The notes under the pieces are model-generated. The model was not told where the DNA came from and did not search any database. It saw only the letters and a list, made by a program, of their open reading frames with translations. A program made the position numbers and the translations under genes. Shown piece after piece: positions 1-12,077 of a stretch of 64,000 nt of DNA (position 1 is the first letter of the stretch; every line of letters starts with the position of its first letter). Location: positions 1,488,001 through 1,552,000 of the forward strand of contig CP099426.1 of NCBI GenBank assembly GCA_024114885.1, written 5' to 3'. This DNA comes from Septoria linicola (taxonomy: Eukaryota > Ascomycota > Dothideomycetes > Mycosphaerellales > Mycosphaerellaceae).

Positions 1-270
1 TAAGGAAATTGAGCCTCCGAAACACAGGCGCTGGTTGCGGAGACGAGGGCGATTCGATCGGTCGATGATGGAGAGGCTGTGTTGTATCATAATGTACTGA
101 ACGGGCACAAATGGTGACGAAGTGCGCGAAGATGAGGCGTAGCTCGCGATGCTGTAACAGACATCGAGAAGAGAAGCACAATTTAATCTCTGAAAATGGC
201 ATGATTTGGGAAGATGCGTCGTCCGAGTCTTAGGCTGGAGCAGATATCGAGAATATTGACTTAAGCAGGC

Positions 271-2423
271 TCATGCGCTATTCCATTGCGACGATATTTC
301 GGACCACGGTATAGCACCCTCGGACATTACTTGCAACTCACCTGGAGTCGCTTCATCAGCGGGCCAGAAATCACTAAGATCAAAGTCGGTCACATCGTAG
401 CTGCTGAGCATCTCATCGTTGGGCTGAAGAGACTCGTGAATCGCCTGATCTGCCGTCTCAGAAGAGTCGAAGAGGACTTTGGTGTGGCGTTTCTGGTCCG
501 AGAGCGCGCCATAGTCAGTGAGCAGGGCCATCTTCTCGATCACTTCAGCCGAATATGTGACTGGGGTCTCCAGGTTGCTGAGGAGAGGCTCAAACTGAAA
601 CGAGGTGTTTTGGAACTCGACCAGTGCGTTGTACTGTACCTGTCAGTGCCGCGCAAAGCGATTGTTAGAAGCATACCCAGCACAGAACAATGGAAGTATG
701 ATTCGGCCAATACACTGACTGCCGTTGTAGAAACCTCAGAATCGATTCGAGCTGGAGCTTAGATTCTTGCTGGCCCCTGACTGCTTGTGCTCCGCCATGT
801 ACAGCAAGTATTGTCCCAGATATCAGTGCAGCGTATCCAGTGAAAGAGCCACGGACGGGACAGCCGAGCTGTATGCCTTGTTGCAGGACGTCACTTAGCG
901 CGATGGCGTGTGTAAAGTTGCTCTGCAGACTCAGCCTCAAAAACGTGAGCGGCGGCTTTTGGAGTGTGTAATTCAGTCGTTGACTAAGCAGGCAGAAGTG
1001 AGTGAGAAGGCACTGACAGAGGTGGAAGAGAATGTTTGAGAACAGAATAGGCTCCGTGGAGTGCTGTGACGCTGTCGTCGCGTCCTCGTACATTTGCGAG
1101 ACCTCACGCAGCGGCTGCTCAAATCCCAGCTGCGACTCCAGATGGAGTAGTGCTGAGCTGATCTTCTGATACTCGGAGCCTGCATCCCATGGCGGAAGTT
1201 GCGAATCCATTTCGAGCTTTTTTATCGCGTACATCGAGCATCTGCTCAGCACCGAAGCTACAATCAGGACGCGGGCCAATGGAGATGGCGGTAGCAGGTT
1301 GACCGTCTGAGTTGCAGTGTATGCAGCGAGGCCCTCGGTGTCCTCCGCAGTGTTGCTTCAGAAGGCAGCCTCCGAACACGGCAGCCTGACCTTGCAAGCA
1401 GCATCATGGAAAGCTGGTGGTCTTGATCGTCCGCATGTCATCAATCGATCCAGTAGATACACGGACCAGAAGGTACGTCGACGCTCCTCCTGCTCCGCGT
1501 ACGATAGCTTGGCAGATGGCTCATCCATGAGGGATAGGCTTTGTGATACTCGCACGGCGAGACCTAATTTGACCCAGGCGCCTCGCTGCCGGCCCTCTGA
1601 CAGCAATGTTAGCCAGCTCCTTGGGAAGAGAGGCTCAAATATACTTACCCACAAAGTCATAGATGAAGAGAAGAGTAGTGGCTTGGACGATTTCGTGTGA
1701 GCATGACTCGTCACTATCCACGTCGAGTCGGGCTATCGTTTCCCAAGAGCTTCGTGCAAAACCACGTCCAGCCTCAGCTTGCACGCCGGTCCAAATGACA
1801 TCTTGTGAGAAGCGGATAGCGAGAGCAGCAATGGCACCAACCAAGTAGTCGGGCAGATCTAGTTGTATGGCTCTCTCCTTCAGCATAGGCTCGTGGAAGA
1901 AAGAGTAAGGTTGATTATGAAAGGTGGCGAAGTACGTATCAAGCAGCTGCAGCACTGTCTGTACATCCAAGGATTCGTTTGACCAGAGTGGAACATTAGA
2001 ATGCTCCTCGCTTACGTTGCCGTTTCGCCGATGGCGTTCAGAGGACCTTGGTAGTCGCTCATGAGGCTCCGTCGATGGGCTTATAGCAGAGCTAGCTTCT
2101 TTTCAGCATCAGTCTTTCGTCAAACCCCAGCGCGCTATACCGTGAGACCGCATGCAACGTGCATTCCAACGCGGCGATACGCGCTTGCAGAGCGCTCTAC
2201 ACGCATGTCAATGAAAGTGATAGAATAGAGAAGCGTGAAGAGTTGCTCTCACCAGATCGCTGGCATTGAAGGGGCTCGGATCAGTATACTCGCATTCTTG
2301 CTGCAGGCGATCACAGAAGCTGCAAACAGGGCTTATGCCATCGCAGCGCACCTTCTTTCGCCTACAATTCTCACATGCTTGTCGAGCTCGCTGGTTCAGT
2401 CTCTGACGTAGGCGCTGGTCCAT
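271..2423 (-). CDS. Zn(II)2Cys6 fungal-specific transcription factor
   Basis: Nuclear DNA-binding regulator. The first exon (2423-2253) encodes a Zn2Cys6 binuclear cluster with cysteines at residues 17, 20, 27, 34, 37 and 44 (spacing 2-6-6-2-6) and the basic RRKKVRCDG run, so the start at 2423 is well supported. A 56-bp intron (2197-2252) follows, then a short leucine-heptad linker encoded from 2196. Downstream exons (about 1970-665) carry the fungal-specific TF (MHR) domain, recognisable from the YSFFHEP and EERRRTFWSVYLLDR motifs. The last exon has an acidic C-terminus ending at 271, a likely activation region. At least five introns are needed and not every internal junction was fixed. Target genes are unknown. 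No metabolic cluster adjoins it. Confidence 0.85.
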
Positions 2424-2872
2424 CGCAGCATGATTCGAGGTCTTGCGCAGGGGTGGAGGGTCGCATTGTCACCATATTGAGCTTCCATCTCTGGCAAGAT
2501 GATGGAGTGCGGTGTCTATTCGATGACATCCCTGAACCCAGCTTGTGTTGATGTCGCGTGACGCGTATTCGCCCGAGAGTGATGGTAGAACTATCGAGCG
2601 GCGAGTCTTGGCAAGCGCAAGAGGAGGTGCGAGCGCCGACCACTACAAAAATCATCAGTCATCACAACCTTCTGAACAGAACATCGACGAGTCTGCCCCA
2701 GTGATCTCGACATGTCACTTTTCGTCACGTGGCTCGAGCTCTGGTAATATGCGAAGAAATTGGAGCCACTACCAATGCATATTTTGGGAAGAATAACGTA
2801 TACTCACGAGTTGCAATTCACAATTCACCCAAGACGAACGGAATGGCTACGCATTATTGTCTTCCAGTATGG
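2424..2872. other. Intergenic; promoter side of the Zn2Cys6 gene
   Basis: This stretch holds the upstream region of the Zn2Cys6 gene and the 3' side of the coiled-coil gene. I see only short chance open frames and no RNA gene or repeat. Confidence 0.5.
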
Positions 2873-4075
2873 CTATTCACAGGATAATGCCATCCTGCGC
2901 TTCACATCTTCAAACGCAGCGATTCTCAGCTCCTCGCTTGCCTTCTTATAGGCATCTATCCTGTCTCTACCACGCCCTTCGTCGACCATGCTTCTACTGT
3001 CCTCGATACAGATTGATCGAAATTCCCATTGGTCTACCTCGGTTGGCTCAAGTTCCTCGACCAATAGAACATTAGGCAGACTTTGAAGCCATTGGCATAC
3101 GGCAGTCTGGTTATCTGGCCCTTGCAGTGATTCGCAGACCCCACTAAGATATCTGCTGTCCTGTTCGCGGTCTTGGAGTGCGGAGCTTTGATCCGAGGCC
3201 GAGATTCTGTTGCACTGCCTGCGCCTTTGCGCTTTGGCGTCGGCGACACGCTTCTCAGCCTGAACCAGGTCTTGGGTAAGATTCATATTCTGCTGCAGGC
3301 GTTGGAGGTCGTAGTCGACCTGCTCTTGAGGGTCAGCGTAGTACTCGTAGGGAATCGTCTTGCGATTGTCGAAGTCTCGCTGAGCTGCTTGCAGCTCTAT
3401 CTTGGCACATATGAGCTCATTTGCTGCTTTGGCCTCGACCACTGGTAGGTCTCGGAGAGAACTGTCACCTTCTGGAACCGACCAGCGGCTCAAGAATGCG
3501 GGCTCAATCGTGATGTCTTCTGGATCGGGCTGCATAGTTCCCTTCGCGATACAGACCTCCTGGATCATCACAAACGTGTAATCAAGCCATTCTTTAGCCG
3601 AGCGCTCAGACTCCGCCAGCTGCTGGTCCAGGAACTCTACTTCATCTTCTGCATCGTTCAACATCAGCTTGTATTCGTTGCACCGACGCACAAGGAGGGA
3701 CAATTCGCACTGCTTGGTGTGGTCCTGCTCGATATCTGCGCACTTAGCCTCCGTGGTCCAGATTCCCTTCTGAGCGTATCTCATGAACATCTGAAGGCGT
3801 AATAACTTAGCCTGGTGCTCGCGTGCGTCTATTTGGGCATCATTCCAAGCACCGAGGGCCGCGTAGAATGCCTCACAGAGTTGGTCGTCCATTACCAATG
3901 CTATCTTTGGTACATCAGGATCATCGACAGCGACCAGCCGCGAGACTGGTTCCTCCAAAGGCTCGGGTTCATCTCCTGGCTTCACGCAGTACAGTCGATG
4001 TGAGAATAGTTCTGCGCTTGCGGCTTCATTTGAGCCTTTATCGTCGCCAGGCTCGGCCCTGTTGTTACTCGACAT
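2873..4075 (-). CDS. Hypothetical coiled-coil protein, 400 aa
   Basis: Single uninterrupted frame from ATG at 4075. The protein is acidic and Glu/Gln/Asp-rich, with long predicted coiled-coil stretches (about residues 80-180 and 220-310) and no signal peptide or membrane segment. I do not recognise a family. A second open frame on the same strand (4428-4084) ends 8 bases upstream. It encodes a disordered segment with a nuclear-localisation-like KRKC...RRSKKPR cluster but has no ATG of its own at its 5' end. It could be an upstream exon of this gene or chance, since it overlaps the plus-strand DUF6590-like frame. Function unknown. Confidence 0.6.
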   Translation of the reverse strand: MSSNNRAEPGDDKGSNEAASAELFSHRLYCVKPGDEPEPLEEPVSRLVAVDDPDVPKIALVMDDQLCEAFYAALGAWNDAQIDAREHQAKLLRLQMFMRYAQKGIWTTEAKCADIEQDHTKQCELSLLVRRCNEYKLMLNDAEDEVEFLDQQLAESERSAKEWLDYTFVMIQEVCIAKGTMQPDPEDITIEPAFLSRWSVPEGDSSLRDLPVVEAKAANELICAKIELQAAQRDFDNRKTIPYEYYADPQEQVDYDLQRLQQNMNLTQDLVQAEKRVADAKAQRRRQCNRISASDQSSALQDREQDSRYLSGVCESLQGPDNQTAVCQWLQSLPNVLLVEELEPTEVDQWEFRSICIEDSRSMVDEGRGRDRIDAYKKASEELRIAAFEDVKRRMALSCE

Positions 4076-4278
4076 GGGATCTCCTAGGGATATTGATCGT
4101 CACTCGCAGATAATTGACCAGCCTCATATTCTTGACTGGACGGCAAATCGCGAGCGCTTTGGGCGTTCGAGCCATGATTTCGAGGCTTCTTCGACCTGCG
4201 ATGCTCGTCATCGTTTGTACATTTACGCTTGCATCCATTCGGAAATTTCGTGTCCGTTGCCTGCATCGTCGTATCTGA

Positions 4279-5037
4279 TTGAGCTTCGTTGCGCTCGACC
4301 TTTTCACACATCGGCAATGTGCTGGCCTGTTCAAGTGTGGTCTGGGTGAAAACTTGGTCTGGAAAATCTGGTGTTGGCGCTCTCTGTTCGATACTCAAGC
4401 ACGAGGGAGCGCAGCGCTCTTTTGTCACCCGAGCACATTCGGGAACGTCACTCGGTCAGTCCTGAAAGGTACTTTCTTCTTGTCAAAGACACACAAAGCG
4501 TCCTCCTGCACAACGAAGAGACCTTGTAAGACATCGTTGATTGTTCCTTTCGGTACCTGGATACACATCACCGCTCCCCACCACGTTACGGCACAGAAAC
4601 CAGGCGCAGATCCTGTCAACGACCATCGCTTCGTGCAGTCACAGTACGCAGTCATCTGTTCGAAGCGGCGCATGTTTGTGGTCATGTGGGTTCACTCGAA
4701 TGCTATCTGCGCGCTCCCAATCTCTTCTCACGAAGGAAATGGGTTGAGACGCATTCCTCACGATGAGATCAAATATCACATGCCACTGAAGATGGTAGGT
4801 GACGATTGCTTGGTCAACGACTCTCCATTTCATCGTCAACTGGAAGTAGCAGAAATGTACTCCGGCTCGATGGGCGCAAGCAGCAGTGTTGACCTCACTG
4901 GCATTACGCGGTTTGCATTGAACGAAGAAATCACGGTTGTTGGATACACAAGAACTAGTAGTGCTGAACACCTCCTTGACAAGTGGCAGGACTACAAGGA
5001 TGAAGCACAGCGCGCCACTTGGAAAGGACAAAGCTAA
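4279..5037 (+). CDS. Probable DUF6590-like protein (5' end unresolved)
   Basis: The open frame ends at 5037. Its C-terminal half (from about 4660) resembles the fungal DUF6590 fold as I know it: an RMFVVMW strand, a LPISSHEGNGL loop (compare the usual CLPI.T..G.G), a histidine-rich middle, then a conserved-looking tail with SVDLTGITRF and VVGYTRTSS (compare the usual V.YN..V..VG). The reaction is unknown for the family. No ATG opens the frame at its 5' end, so an upstream exon or a later start must exist, and the first 150 bases overlap a minus-strand open frame. Family assignment is by pattern memory only. Confidence 0.4.
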   Translation: MSFVALDLFTHRQCAGLFKCGLGENLVWKIWCWRSLFDTQARGSAALFCHPSTFGNVTRSVLKGTFFLSKTHKASSCTTKRPCKTSLIVPFGTWIHITAPHHVTAQKPGADPVNDHRFVQSQYAVICSKRRMFVVMWVHSNAICALPISSHEGNGLRRIPHDEIKYHMPLKMVGDDCLVNDSPFHRQLEVAEMYSGSMGASSSVDLTGITRFALNEEITVVGYTRTSSAEHLLDKWQDYKDEAQRATWKGQS

Positions 5038-5440
5038 GTCGAATGTCTTGCTCGCGCTTGAATCACCCTTCTCTGGATCTGAAACCAGTAGTAGGCAGTG
5101 TAAGGAGCATGGCATGTTTTGATCAAACCAGGTGAGTACGCGAAGTGTGATAACGATGCTAACAGCCTGACTATAGCCTCCTTGACTTTGCTTGGAGCGT
5201 ATGCGACACGCGCGATCTGCAATGCTTGCTGGTCGAGCACACATAATGATTTAGCACGTAAGCAGGGTAGGCAGAAACGGAAGGTAAGTCTCGCTACTCC
5301 CTTTGCTGCTTGGCGTCTTGATGAATTGACTCCAGTACAATGAGCTCACGATGTAAAGAACGAATGATGATCACTCCATTTCTGGACTTGGTACATGATC
5401 CGCTTACAGAATTTAGTATAACAGGATATTATTATAAACA
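5038..5440. other. Intergenic between DUF6590-like gene and DBP7
   Basis: Gap at the 3' ends of two convergent genes. AT-rich near 5410-5450, consistent with a 3' processing region. Nothing else recognised. Confidence 0.5.
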
Positions 5441-7801
5441 TCATCCTAAATTGAATTCGCTCGCGCCGCCCATCTTCCTCGACATCTGCTGCATCTTTCT
5501 CTTCGCAGCATCGGGATCCGTTGCTTCGGCCACATCATCCATTGGTGCAGATCTCTTCGCGCCAGTCTTGTTCTGAGCAATAGCTTGCGCTTTACCTCTC
5601 TTATCCTTTCCAGCACCAGGTCTCAAACCAGGTACCTTGATCGCACCAGGCTTGTCTCTCAATGCAAAAGCTTTTGCAAGATGTCCCAGATGCAGCTCCT
5701 GCATGTTGAAGATACCTCTTTCCGCCGAGACATGAGTAGCGTAGGCTCGCACGTGCGACTGGAAGGCACGACGTGCTTGTTCCAGATGTTTGGGACTTTT
5801 CAGCGCCCACTGCTCAATGTCGAGCTGGTAGTCTGTGGCGATCTGCTCCCACTCCCGGCCCTGTACCACACCAGATGTTGGCGAGAATCCCTTTCGTAAT
5901 AGTTCTTCTGATTCGTGTCTCGTAAGGTTCCGAGGTCTTCCTTCTTTCAGAATCTCAACATAGCCTTCTTCGCAACCCGGTTGGAGGAAAATCATCGCCC
6001 GGCCATCGCGACCTGCACGAGCTGTACGACCAATTCTGTGAAGATGATCGTCTTTGCTGAATGGAGGATCGTACTCAATTACGAGATCCACGTTCGGCAG
6101 ATCCAGACCACGAGCAGCGACATCGGTACAGACCAGGACAGCAGGATCCTCGGTGGTCGAAAAAGCTTTGAGCGTGCTTGTTCGAGTGGACTGCTGCAGA
6201 GATCCATGGAGTCGGAACACTCTGATGTCCCCAGAATCACGGCTGGTGATTGAGGTCGATGTGCCCTCTGTGCGAGCTTCTGCTATTGTGTTACCTTGAG
6301 CAATCTTGTTCCTGTCGACGCTCGAGTTGCTGTGCTTCCCTGGTTTGTGCTGTTTCGCTATGCTTGGGACTTCTTCTTCGGTGCTCGCTGTCTTGTCGCC
6401 ACGGGTCAGCAATTCGAAGTGGAAGTCAACGCTATCTGCACAGCTCATGAAAACGATGCATTTCATCACACTGCCTTTGCGCTTGAATTGCTGCTTGAGA
6501 GTCGCCACCAACGTGACAAGCCTCTGTTTTGGCGGCACGATCGCATAACTCTGTTTGAGCTGAGCTGGCGCCGAAAAGTTGTTTTCCTCCAGGCTATGGT
6601 CGTCTTCTTGAGAAGATGAGTCATTATCCACCGCGATGGAGACGGGGTCCTTGAGTGAAATTGCCCGAAGCTGCTCGACATTAGACTGAAGTGTTGCCGA
6701 GCAAAGCACAGTGGTTCGTCTCTCTGGAAGTCCTGATCCATGTTAGTCTTCCAAAGAAGGTGACACTGAACGCCCCAGGAACTTACCAGGAATTGCCTTT
6801 TCGACTCGCTTCCTCGATCTCAGATTGAGCACACTGATGATTTTCTGGATGTCTTGCTCAAAGCCCTGGTCCATGAGTTGATCGCCCTCATCCAACACCA
6901 ACCACCGGACATTCGAAAGATCTAGCGCTTCTGTATTTTCGAGATGATCGGCCATACGTCCTGGCGTCGCAACGAGTATGTTGAGGCCTTTCCGTAGGCG
7001 CGACTTCTCACTCTTCTTGTTTTCGCCACCAACTACTGTTCCACCAACAACCCAGTGGTAGCACGACAGAAGCTTATCTAGAACGCCTGCAATTTGTCGT
7101 GCTAACTCTCGTGTAGGCGCCAGTACCATAGCAAAAAGACCAGAATGCCGATCGAACTTCGACCCTTCGTCCTTCATGCGCTTTGAGATGAGTGAGATCC
7201 GCTCGACTATGGGTAGAAGATAAGCTAGTGTCTTTCCAGATCCGGTCTGAGCGCGTATAAAAGCATCCGTGTCGTGCGAAACTAGCTGTGCGACTGCCTT
7301 TCGTTGAATCGCTGTGGGTGCGGCAATGTTAAGCTTGTTGAGAAGATGAGAGGCCAGTGTTGGCGACAGTCCTAGAGATGTGAACTTGGCCGCTTCATCG
7401 GTGAGAGGCGCATTACTCGCTTCGACTTCTTCATCCTGGAAATCTGGCTTGGCCTCTCTCGGTGCGGTGGCGGCTTTGTTGAAGGAAAAGAGTGAAGTAA
7501 TGATCTGTCCGTCATTTGTCTTAGGCAGCACATCGTGGCCAACACGCGCTCGCTTTGCAGGCCGGCCGTCCACTCTATCCTGGAACACAGTCTCTAGGTC
7601 ACCAGTACTGCCGGGCTTTAATGAGTTGATTGTCGCGGTTTCCGCTTGGGAGCCTCGATCCAGAGCCTTTTTCCGTCCATATTCGGCAGATTTTCTTGCG
7701 GTGAGACGATCTTTCCAGCTGCCGCCTTTCAGTTTGGTCGTAGGTGCTGAGAAGGCATTGCTAGGAAGCTCGAAGTTGAGCATCAACCCATCTTCAGCCA
7801 T
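5441..7801 (-). CDS. DBP7: ATP-dependent RNA helicase Dbp7 (DDX31 family)
   Basis: Nucleolar DEAD-box helicase for 60S ribosome assembly. Exons 7801-6787 and 6732-5441 flank a 54-bp intron (GTAAGT, CTAAC branch, CAG) and give 768 aa. The start at 7801 (MAEDGLMLNF) matches the conserved Dbp7 N-terminus. Visible motifs: TAIQ (Q motif region), AQTGSGKT at about residues 184-191, PTRELARQ, TPGR, motif II as DEGD at about 304-307, SAT immediately after the intron, CIVFMSC, and HRIGRTARAGR. DEGD in place of DEAD is, as I recall, usual for fungal Dbp7. The C-terminus is basic and ends with a KRKMQQMSRK tail. The frame stays open upstream to 8089, so an N-terminal extension is possible but not favoured. 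Confidence 0.93.
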
Positions 7802-8521
7802 GTCTTCTGTCCAGATATAGGATGTTGCCTTCGACTTCGTGCGGAGTCTCGAACTTTTCCAGACTGAGATGCAGGGTCCACGATAGCTACGGTAGACTGC
7901 GTCAGCTAGCGCGTCATAATTCTCGCTCATCATTCTCTTGGCGCTCGCTTCGTCGCGTCCATCGCCATCGTCAACAGTAGAGCCTTGATGATGTGTCTGC
8001 TGGAAAAACAAGTCGTGTATTCGCGTTATTTCCACGACAGTCATGGGAGATACAACAAATTGCGACAACATCAAAGCCAGAACATGCATGACCTTGGGCG
8101 GGAACTACTGACATGTCGCATTCCGCCTCCTTCTTGAGAGCTGGCCTGGACTGTTAGAGAACGCATCTTAAAGACGATGAATCTCGACCTCATGCAATTG
8201 ACTGGTTCGCTATCAGGTGCGCCGACGGCCACGAGGTATAAGCACGGATCCGAGCACACCTCGTGGCCAAGACACTGCATCCACTGCCTCCGCCGTGGCA
8301 TTGGATTTGGCCTTCCTAACTGGGCCGTCGCGACTTTTCCCATCCACTGCACAACGCAGACATATTTCTCGGCGCACGTAGGTTGCTGGGCAGCTCTCCG
8401 CACAAGATGGGAAGACGTCCGACAGCCTGGACATACAAAGTGATGTTGTGCCACCCTCTACGGATCCCGACCTGACAGGCATTATCGCAAGCCATTGACA
8501 CGGGAGATATCTCAGCAGAAT
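7802..8521. other. Divergent intergenic region DBP7 / carboxypeptidase
   Basis: Shared upstream region of two divergent genes. The first 288 bases (7802-8089) are an in-frame stop-free extension of DBP7. The rest holds overlapping short open frames on both strands without coding character. No repeat or RNA gene seen. Confidence 0.5.
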
Positions 8522-10306
8522 ATGTACGCGCGAGTCGTCACGGCGGGCCTAGCTCTCGCTCGCGCTGTTCAAGCACAGTCCGATACTGCACCGCCACCTG
8601 GAGACTTCTATGGCGGCAACAACCTGGCCGTGATTCAGGACAGCGATACGGTTTCTGAAGCATTTCCTGAGGTGGATATCGAGCTTCGCTCACCATACTT
8701 CTTGAACCGAGATCGCGCCAATCCAGGATTCGCTAATGGTAGTTTTATGCACTGTGCGGCACTTTTGACAAGCATCTGACATGGGCCAGGCACTGAGGGA
8801 CCTACAAGTCTGACTGAGCTCGATTATTTTGTTCGCTCGATAGCAGATCGCAATGATTGGATCACATATCGACCAGCTGATTACACGAGCGAAGAGGGAC
8901 GGCCACTTCCATATGTCTTCCTCTCAGAGGCATCGTCAATGGGCACCGCTACCAACAGCACAAAATTGAAGGTCTATATCCAGGCTGCCATTCACGGCAA
9001 CGAACCAGCTGCTGATGAAGTGGGCTTCCACTTGATCTCAACAGTGATGACGAAGACTGACAATGCATCAGGGCGCCCTTGCACTACTTGGAAAAATGGA
9101 GGCGAATCAGACGTGGACAGCTTCTCTTCTAGAGAAGATGGACATTCTCTTACTCGTGAGTTTGGCCTCAAATGGCGAGGTCGTTTCTCTTACTGACTAT
9201 TGTCATAGCCACGTTGGAATGCAGACGGCGTTGCTTACTTCCAACGCAGAACAGCGAGCAACCTTGACCCGAATCGTGAAGCCGTCAAGCTCGACCGCCA
9301 GCAGAGTCGGGATATCTGGAGACGGGCCCATGCGTATGCTGCTCATGTGATGATCGATATGCACGAGTACACTGCCTCCACGACTTTCGGCGCCGAAGGC
9401 GAGTACCAACACGCAGTAGATGTCATGCTAGGTGCAGCTGCAGATCTGAACATTCACCCTGCAATTCGGCAGCAAGCGCTCGATGTGTTCATCCCAAACA
9501 TAGGCGATCGACTGGAGAGCTATGGGATTAGACACGATTTTTACGTCACTGGACCTGCTAACATCTCAGTTCCAGTGTTCACACAGTCCGGAACGGGTGC
9601 GCGTTTTGCTGAGAGCGCGGTCGGACTGACGCAAGCCATCGCATTCCTCTTTGAAACGCGTGGGATTCGACTTGCTGATCAGCATTTCCAGCGGCGAGTG
9701 GCGTCCCAGCTGGTGAAGCTGACATCGGTACTTGAGACTGCTCGCGACGATGACAGTCTTTATGAGCTGATCGAAAACGCTCGTGCAGAGTTCATCAACA
9801 GCACCGAGGATATCGTGATCACGGATGCCACGACTACCATCAATAGGACTTACCCACTTGTGTACAGGGAGAACGGAACCGTTGTTCAGGTTCCGGTGGA
9901 GTTCATTGAGACTCCAACTATTGCAAATCTTACACGCGCCCGCCCAGAAGCCTACTTGATCCCTCGGACTTGGAGCGACATTGCCGAGAAGTTGGAGATC
10001 CTGGGTCTCGAAATCGAAACACTCGACTACGATTACCACGGCACAGTGGAAGCCATGACAATCACGAACAGCACCCTGGCCCAAACTCTGTACGAGGGCC
10101 ATGTTCTCAACACAGTCGCTACGAACATCACCATGAAGGAAGTACACTTGCCAGCAGGAAGCTTCCTGGTCAGCACGAGGCAGAAGAACGCAGCACTGGC
10201 TTTTGCAGTGCTCGAGCCGGAGAGTCCGGACAGCTACGTGACGTTCAACTTCATTCCGCTCGATATCAATGACTTATACCCTGTATTCAGGGTAATGGCA
10301 GAGTAG
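8522..10306 (+). CDS. Secreted M14-family metallocarboxypeptidase
   Basis: Zinc carboxypeptidase-like secreted enzyme. Exons 8522-8738, 8790-9019, 9072-9155 and 9209-10306 give 542 aa. The introns are 51, 52 and 53 bp with clean GT-AG ends, and two of them carry CTGAC branch sites. Residues 1-18 are a signal peptide (MYARVV...AVQA). The zinc site is HGNE (H141, E144) with the third ligand H229 in DMHEYT. The catalytic glutamate is E326 in FETRG. Several N-x-S/T sites suggest glycosylation. Short exon 3 is secure because the frame reads through KMDILLLPRWNADG across its 3' junction. Likely extracellular protein or peptide degradation; substrate specificity not readable. Confidence 0.88.
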
Positions 10307-10366
10307 TGCGAAAGATACTGGTGGATTATGGCGCACCACCACCCGCATCAAGTTAAATGCCAACAT

Positions 10367-11515
10367 CTATGCTGTGTCTGCGATACGGTAGACAAGCTTC
10401 TGCCGGCTGATGCGCCCATTCTTCATATCTTCGAACCCTTCAAGAATTCCTTGCAGACCTCCGTCTCGAACATTGGTCGCTGGTGCCTTGATCTTGCCTT
10501 CCGCTAGAAGCTTTTCAGCCAGAGTCCACCACTTCTTACCAAACTCAAAGTCTTCAGGCTTTGCTGGTACGTGGTTTCCGAAGAAGGTGAATTCCTCTCC
10601 ATTGACCGAGTAGCCGATTGTGAAAGAGGTCTTGACGTCCTTGCGTGGGAATTCCACAGGAAGTAGTGCATTGTATCGAGTATCATAACCATCACTGCTG
10701 AGTGCTTTCGCGCAGATCTGGCAATTTTGTCAGCACACGACACGTCCCGCTGTCATCTATGGCATCCATGGGTAGAGAATGCTTACCTCCATGCTACTTC
10801 CCTCACTAACGCAGTCAAATGCGAACTTCAAGCTATCTTTCGAAGCCTCGTTGATCTTCTCACCACACATCTTATCCTTGTAGTCATAGACCTCATCAGC
10901 TCCGAGCGCTTTCACGGCCTCAAAGTTCTTCTCCGAGCATGTTGCTAGCACTCTCAGCCCACTCAATTTAGCATACTGAATCGCCCAAAGCCCTGTGTTC
11001 GTTGAAGCACCATAGACCAGCACAGGAAACCTCTCTTTCGCTGGCTGATCAGGCCAAGGCAGTCCAAGCCCATCGGGTCCATACATTCCTTGTCCAGCAG
11101 TGTTGATACCGGTGGGCCAGCTAGCGGCTTCCTCGAAGCTGATGTGGTCAGGTATTCTGGCTTGAATATCCCCTTTGACCTTTGCATATTCTGCGAAACA
11201 GCCAGAGGAGGGGTCTTCATGCTTGCTTCCGTGGGCGAAGCCTGAGACTCGATCGCCAGGCTTGAAGGACTTCTTTACATCGCTACCGACAGAGACTGCT
11301 GTGCCAGCGTAGTCGCACCCTACTGTGTGATTGTAGTCGGGCTTGGCTATGAAGTCGATGTGTTTCCAGTCTGTCGGGTTCAGTGCCACAGCATCGACTT
11401 TGACGAGAAGATAGTCTGAAGGTGCTTCAGGTACGGGAGCATCGTTGACGACTTTTGCGTTCTTGGGGCCGAAGCATTTGAGAGCTCGTTGAGTGCTTGG
11501 GACATTTGAAGCCAT
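10367..11515 (-). CDS. Zinc-independent medium-chain reductase (trans-enoyl reductase/quinone reductase type)
   Basis: NAD(P)H-dependent oxidoreductase of the MDR superfamily, cytosolic by lack of targeting. Exons 11515-10787 and 10717-10367 are separated by a 69-bp intron and give 359 aa. The GroES-like N-terminal half has the ALNPTDWKH and GCDYAG motifs. The Rossmann half has VYGASTNTGLWAIQYAKL. The structural-zinc cysteine cluster of alcohol dehydrogenases is absent. Such proteins are widespread in fungi both as stand-alone enzymes and as partners of polyketide synthases. No synthase is in this window, so a general detoxifying reductase is the safer reading. Its 3' end lies 60 bp from the convergent carboxypeptidase gene. 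Confidence 0.85.
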
Positions 11516-12077
11516 TCTAATATTGTAGGAGATGGGGACAGTAGAACTATCGTCAGCAACAAGGACGCAATCGATCAGGGTGTCACAAGTAATTGAAGCT
11601 GAAGTTGCAGCTCTGGGTAGTAAAGTACTTCGAGACTGAGTTTGGTGACGTTGAGGTCTCCATAATGATTAACTCTAACCAGTACCGAAGAGCTGGCGAG
11701 TCGGCAACACATCGGAGATGGCAGTGGCAAAAGACAAACAATGCTATGTTTCATGAAGCTATTCGAGAGTTCTGCTGGTCAAAAGAACACCTCCAGAATT
11801 GGCCTACCAACCATCACCGACAGCGAGATCGAACACGTGAGGCCGCACGATGTTCGCGTTCGGCCTTCTGAATGTCCTATAGCTATGGCAGAAGTACGTT
11901 ATTGTTTCCAGAAGTATCTCCGTCAAAGACGGCCTCTACCATCTACAAGATACTTGGTTGTTCGTTGTATCACTCGTTGGGTTTGACAAACAATGAGTTC
12001 TGTACTTGCCCATAACGACTGTTGAAGGGCTGCAGTCAGCATTCTCCTACCTGTATGGTTGCATTTTAGATTGCGGC
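11516..12077. other. Intergenic, may contain a 5' exon of the next gene
   Basis: Contains the reductase promoter. A short plus-strand open frame from the ATG at 11741 runs to a GTACGT donor-like site at about 11891. It could be a first exon of the charged orphan downstream, but I could not prove a matching acceptor. Confidence 0.35.

Noticed and set aside
4639..5244. 201-codon minus-strand frame opposite the DUF6590-like gene
   Set aside because: Cys/His-rich jumble without domain signs; the plus strand carries the better family-like pattern.
8071..8454. Minus-strand frame of 127 codons between DBP7 and the carboxypeptidase
   Set aside because: Low-complexity composition, no motif, overlaps frames on the other strand; treated as chance.
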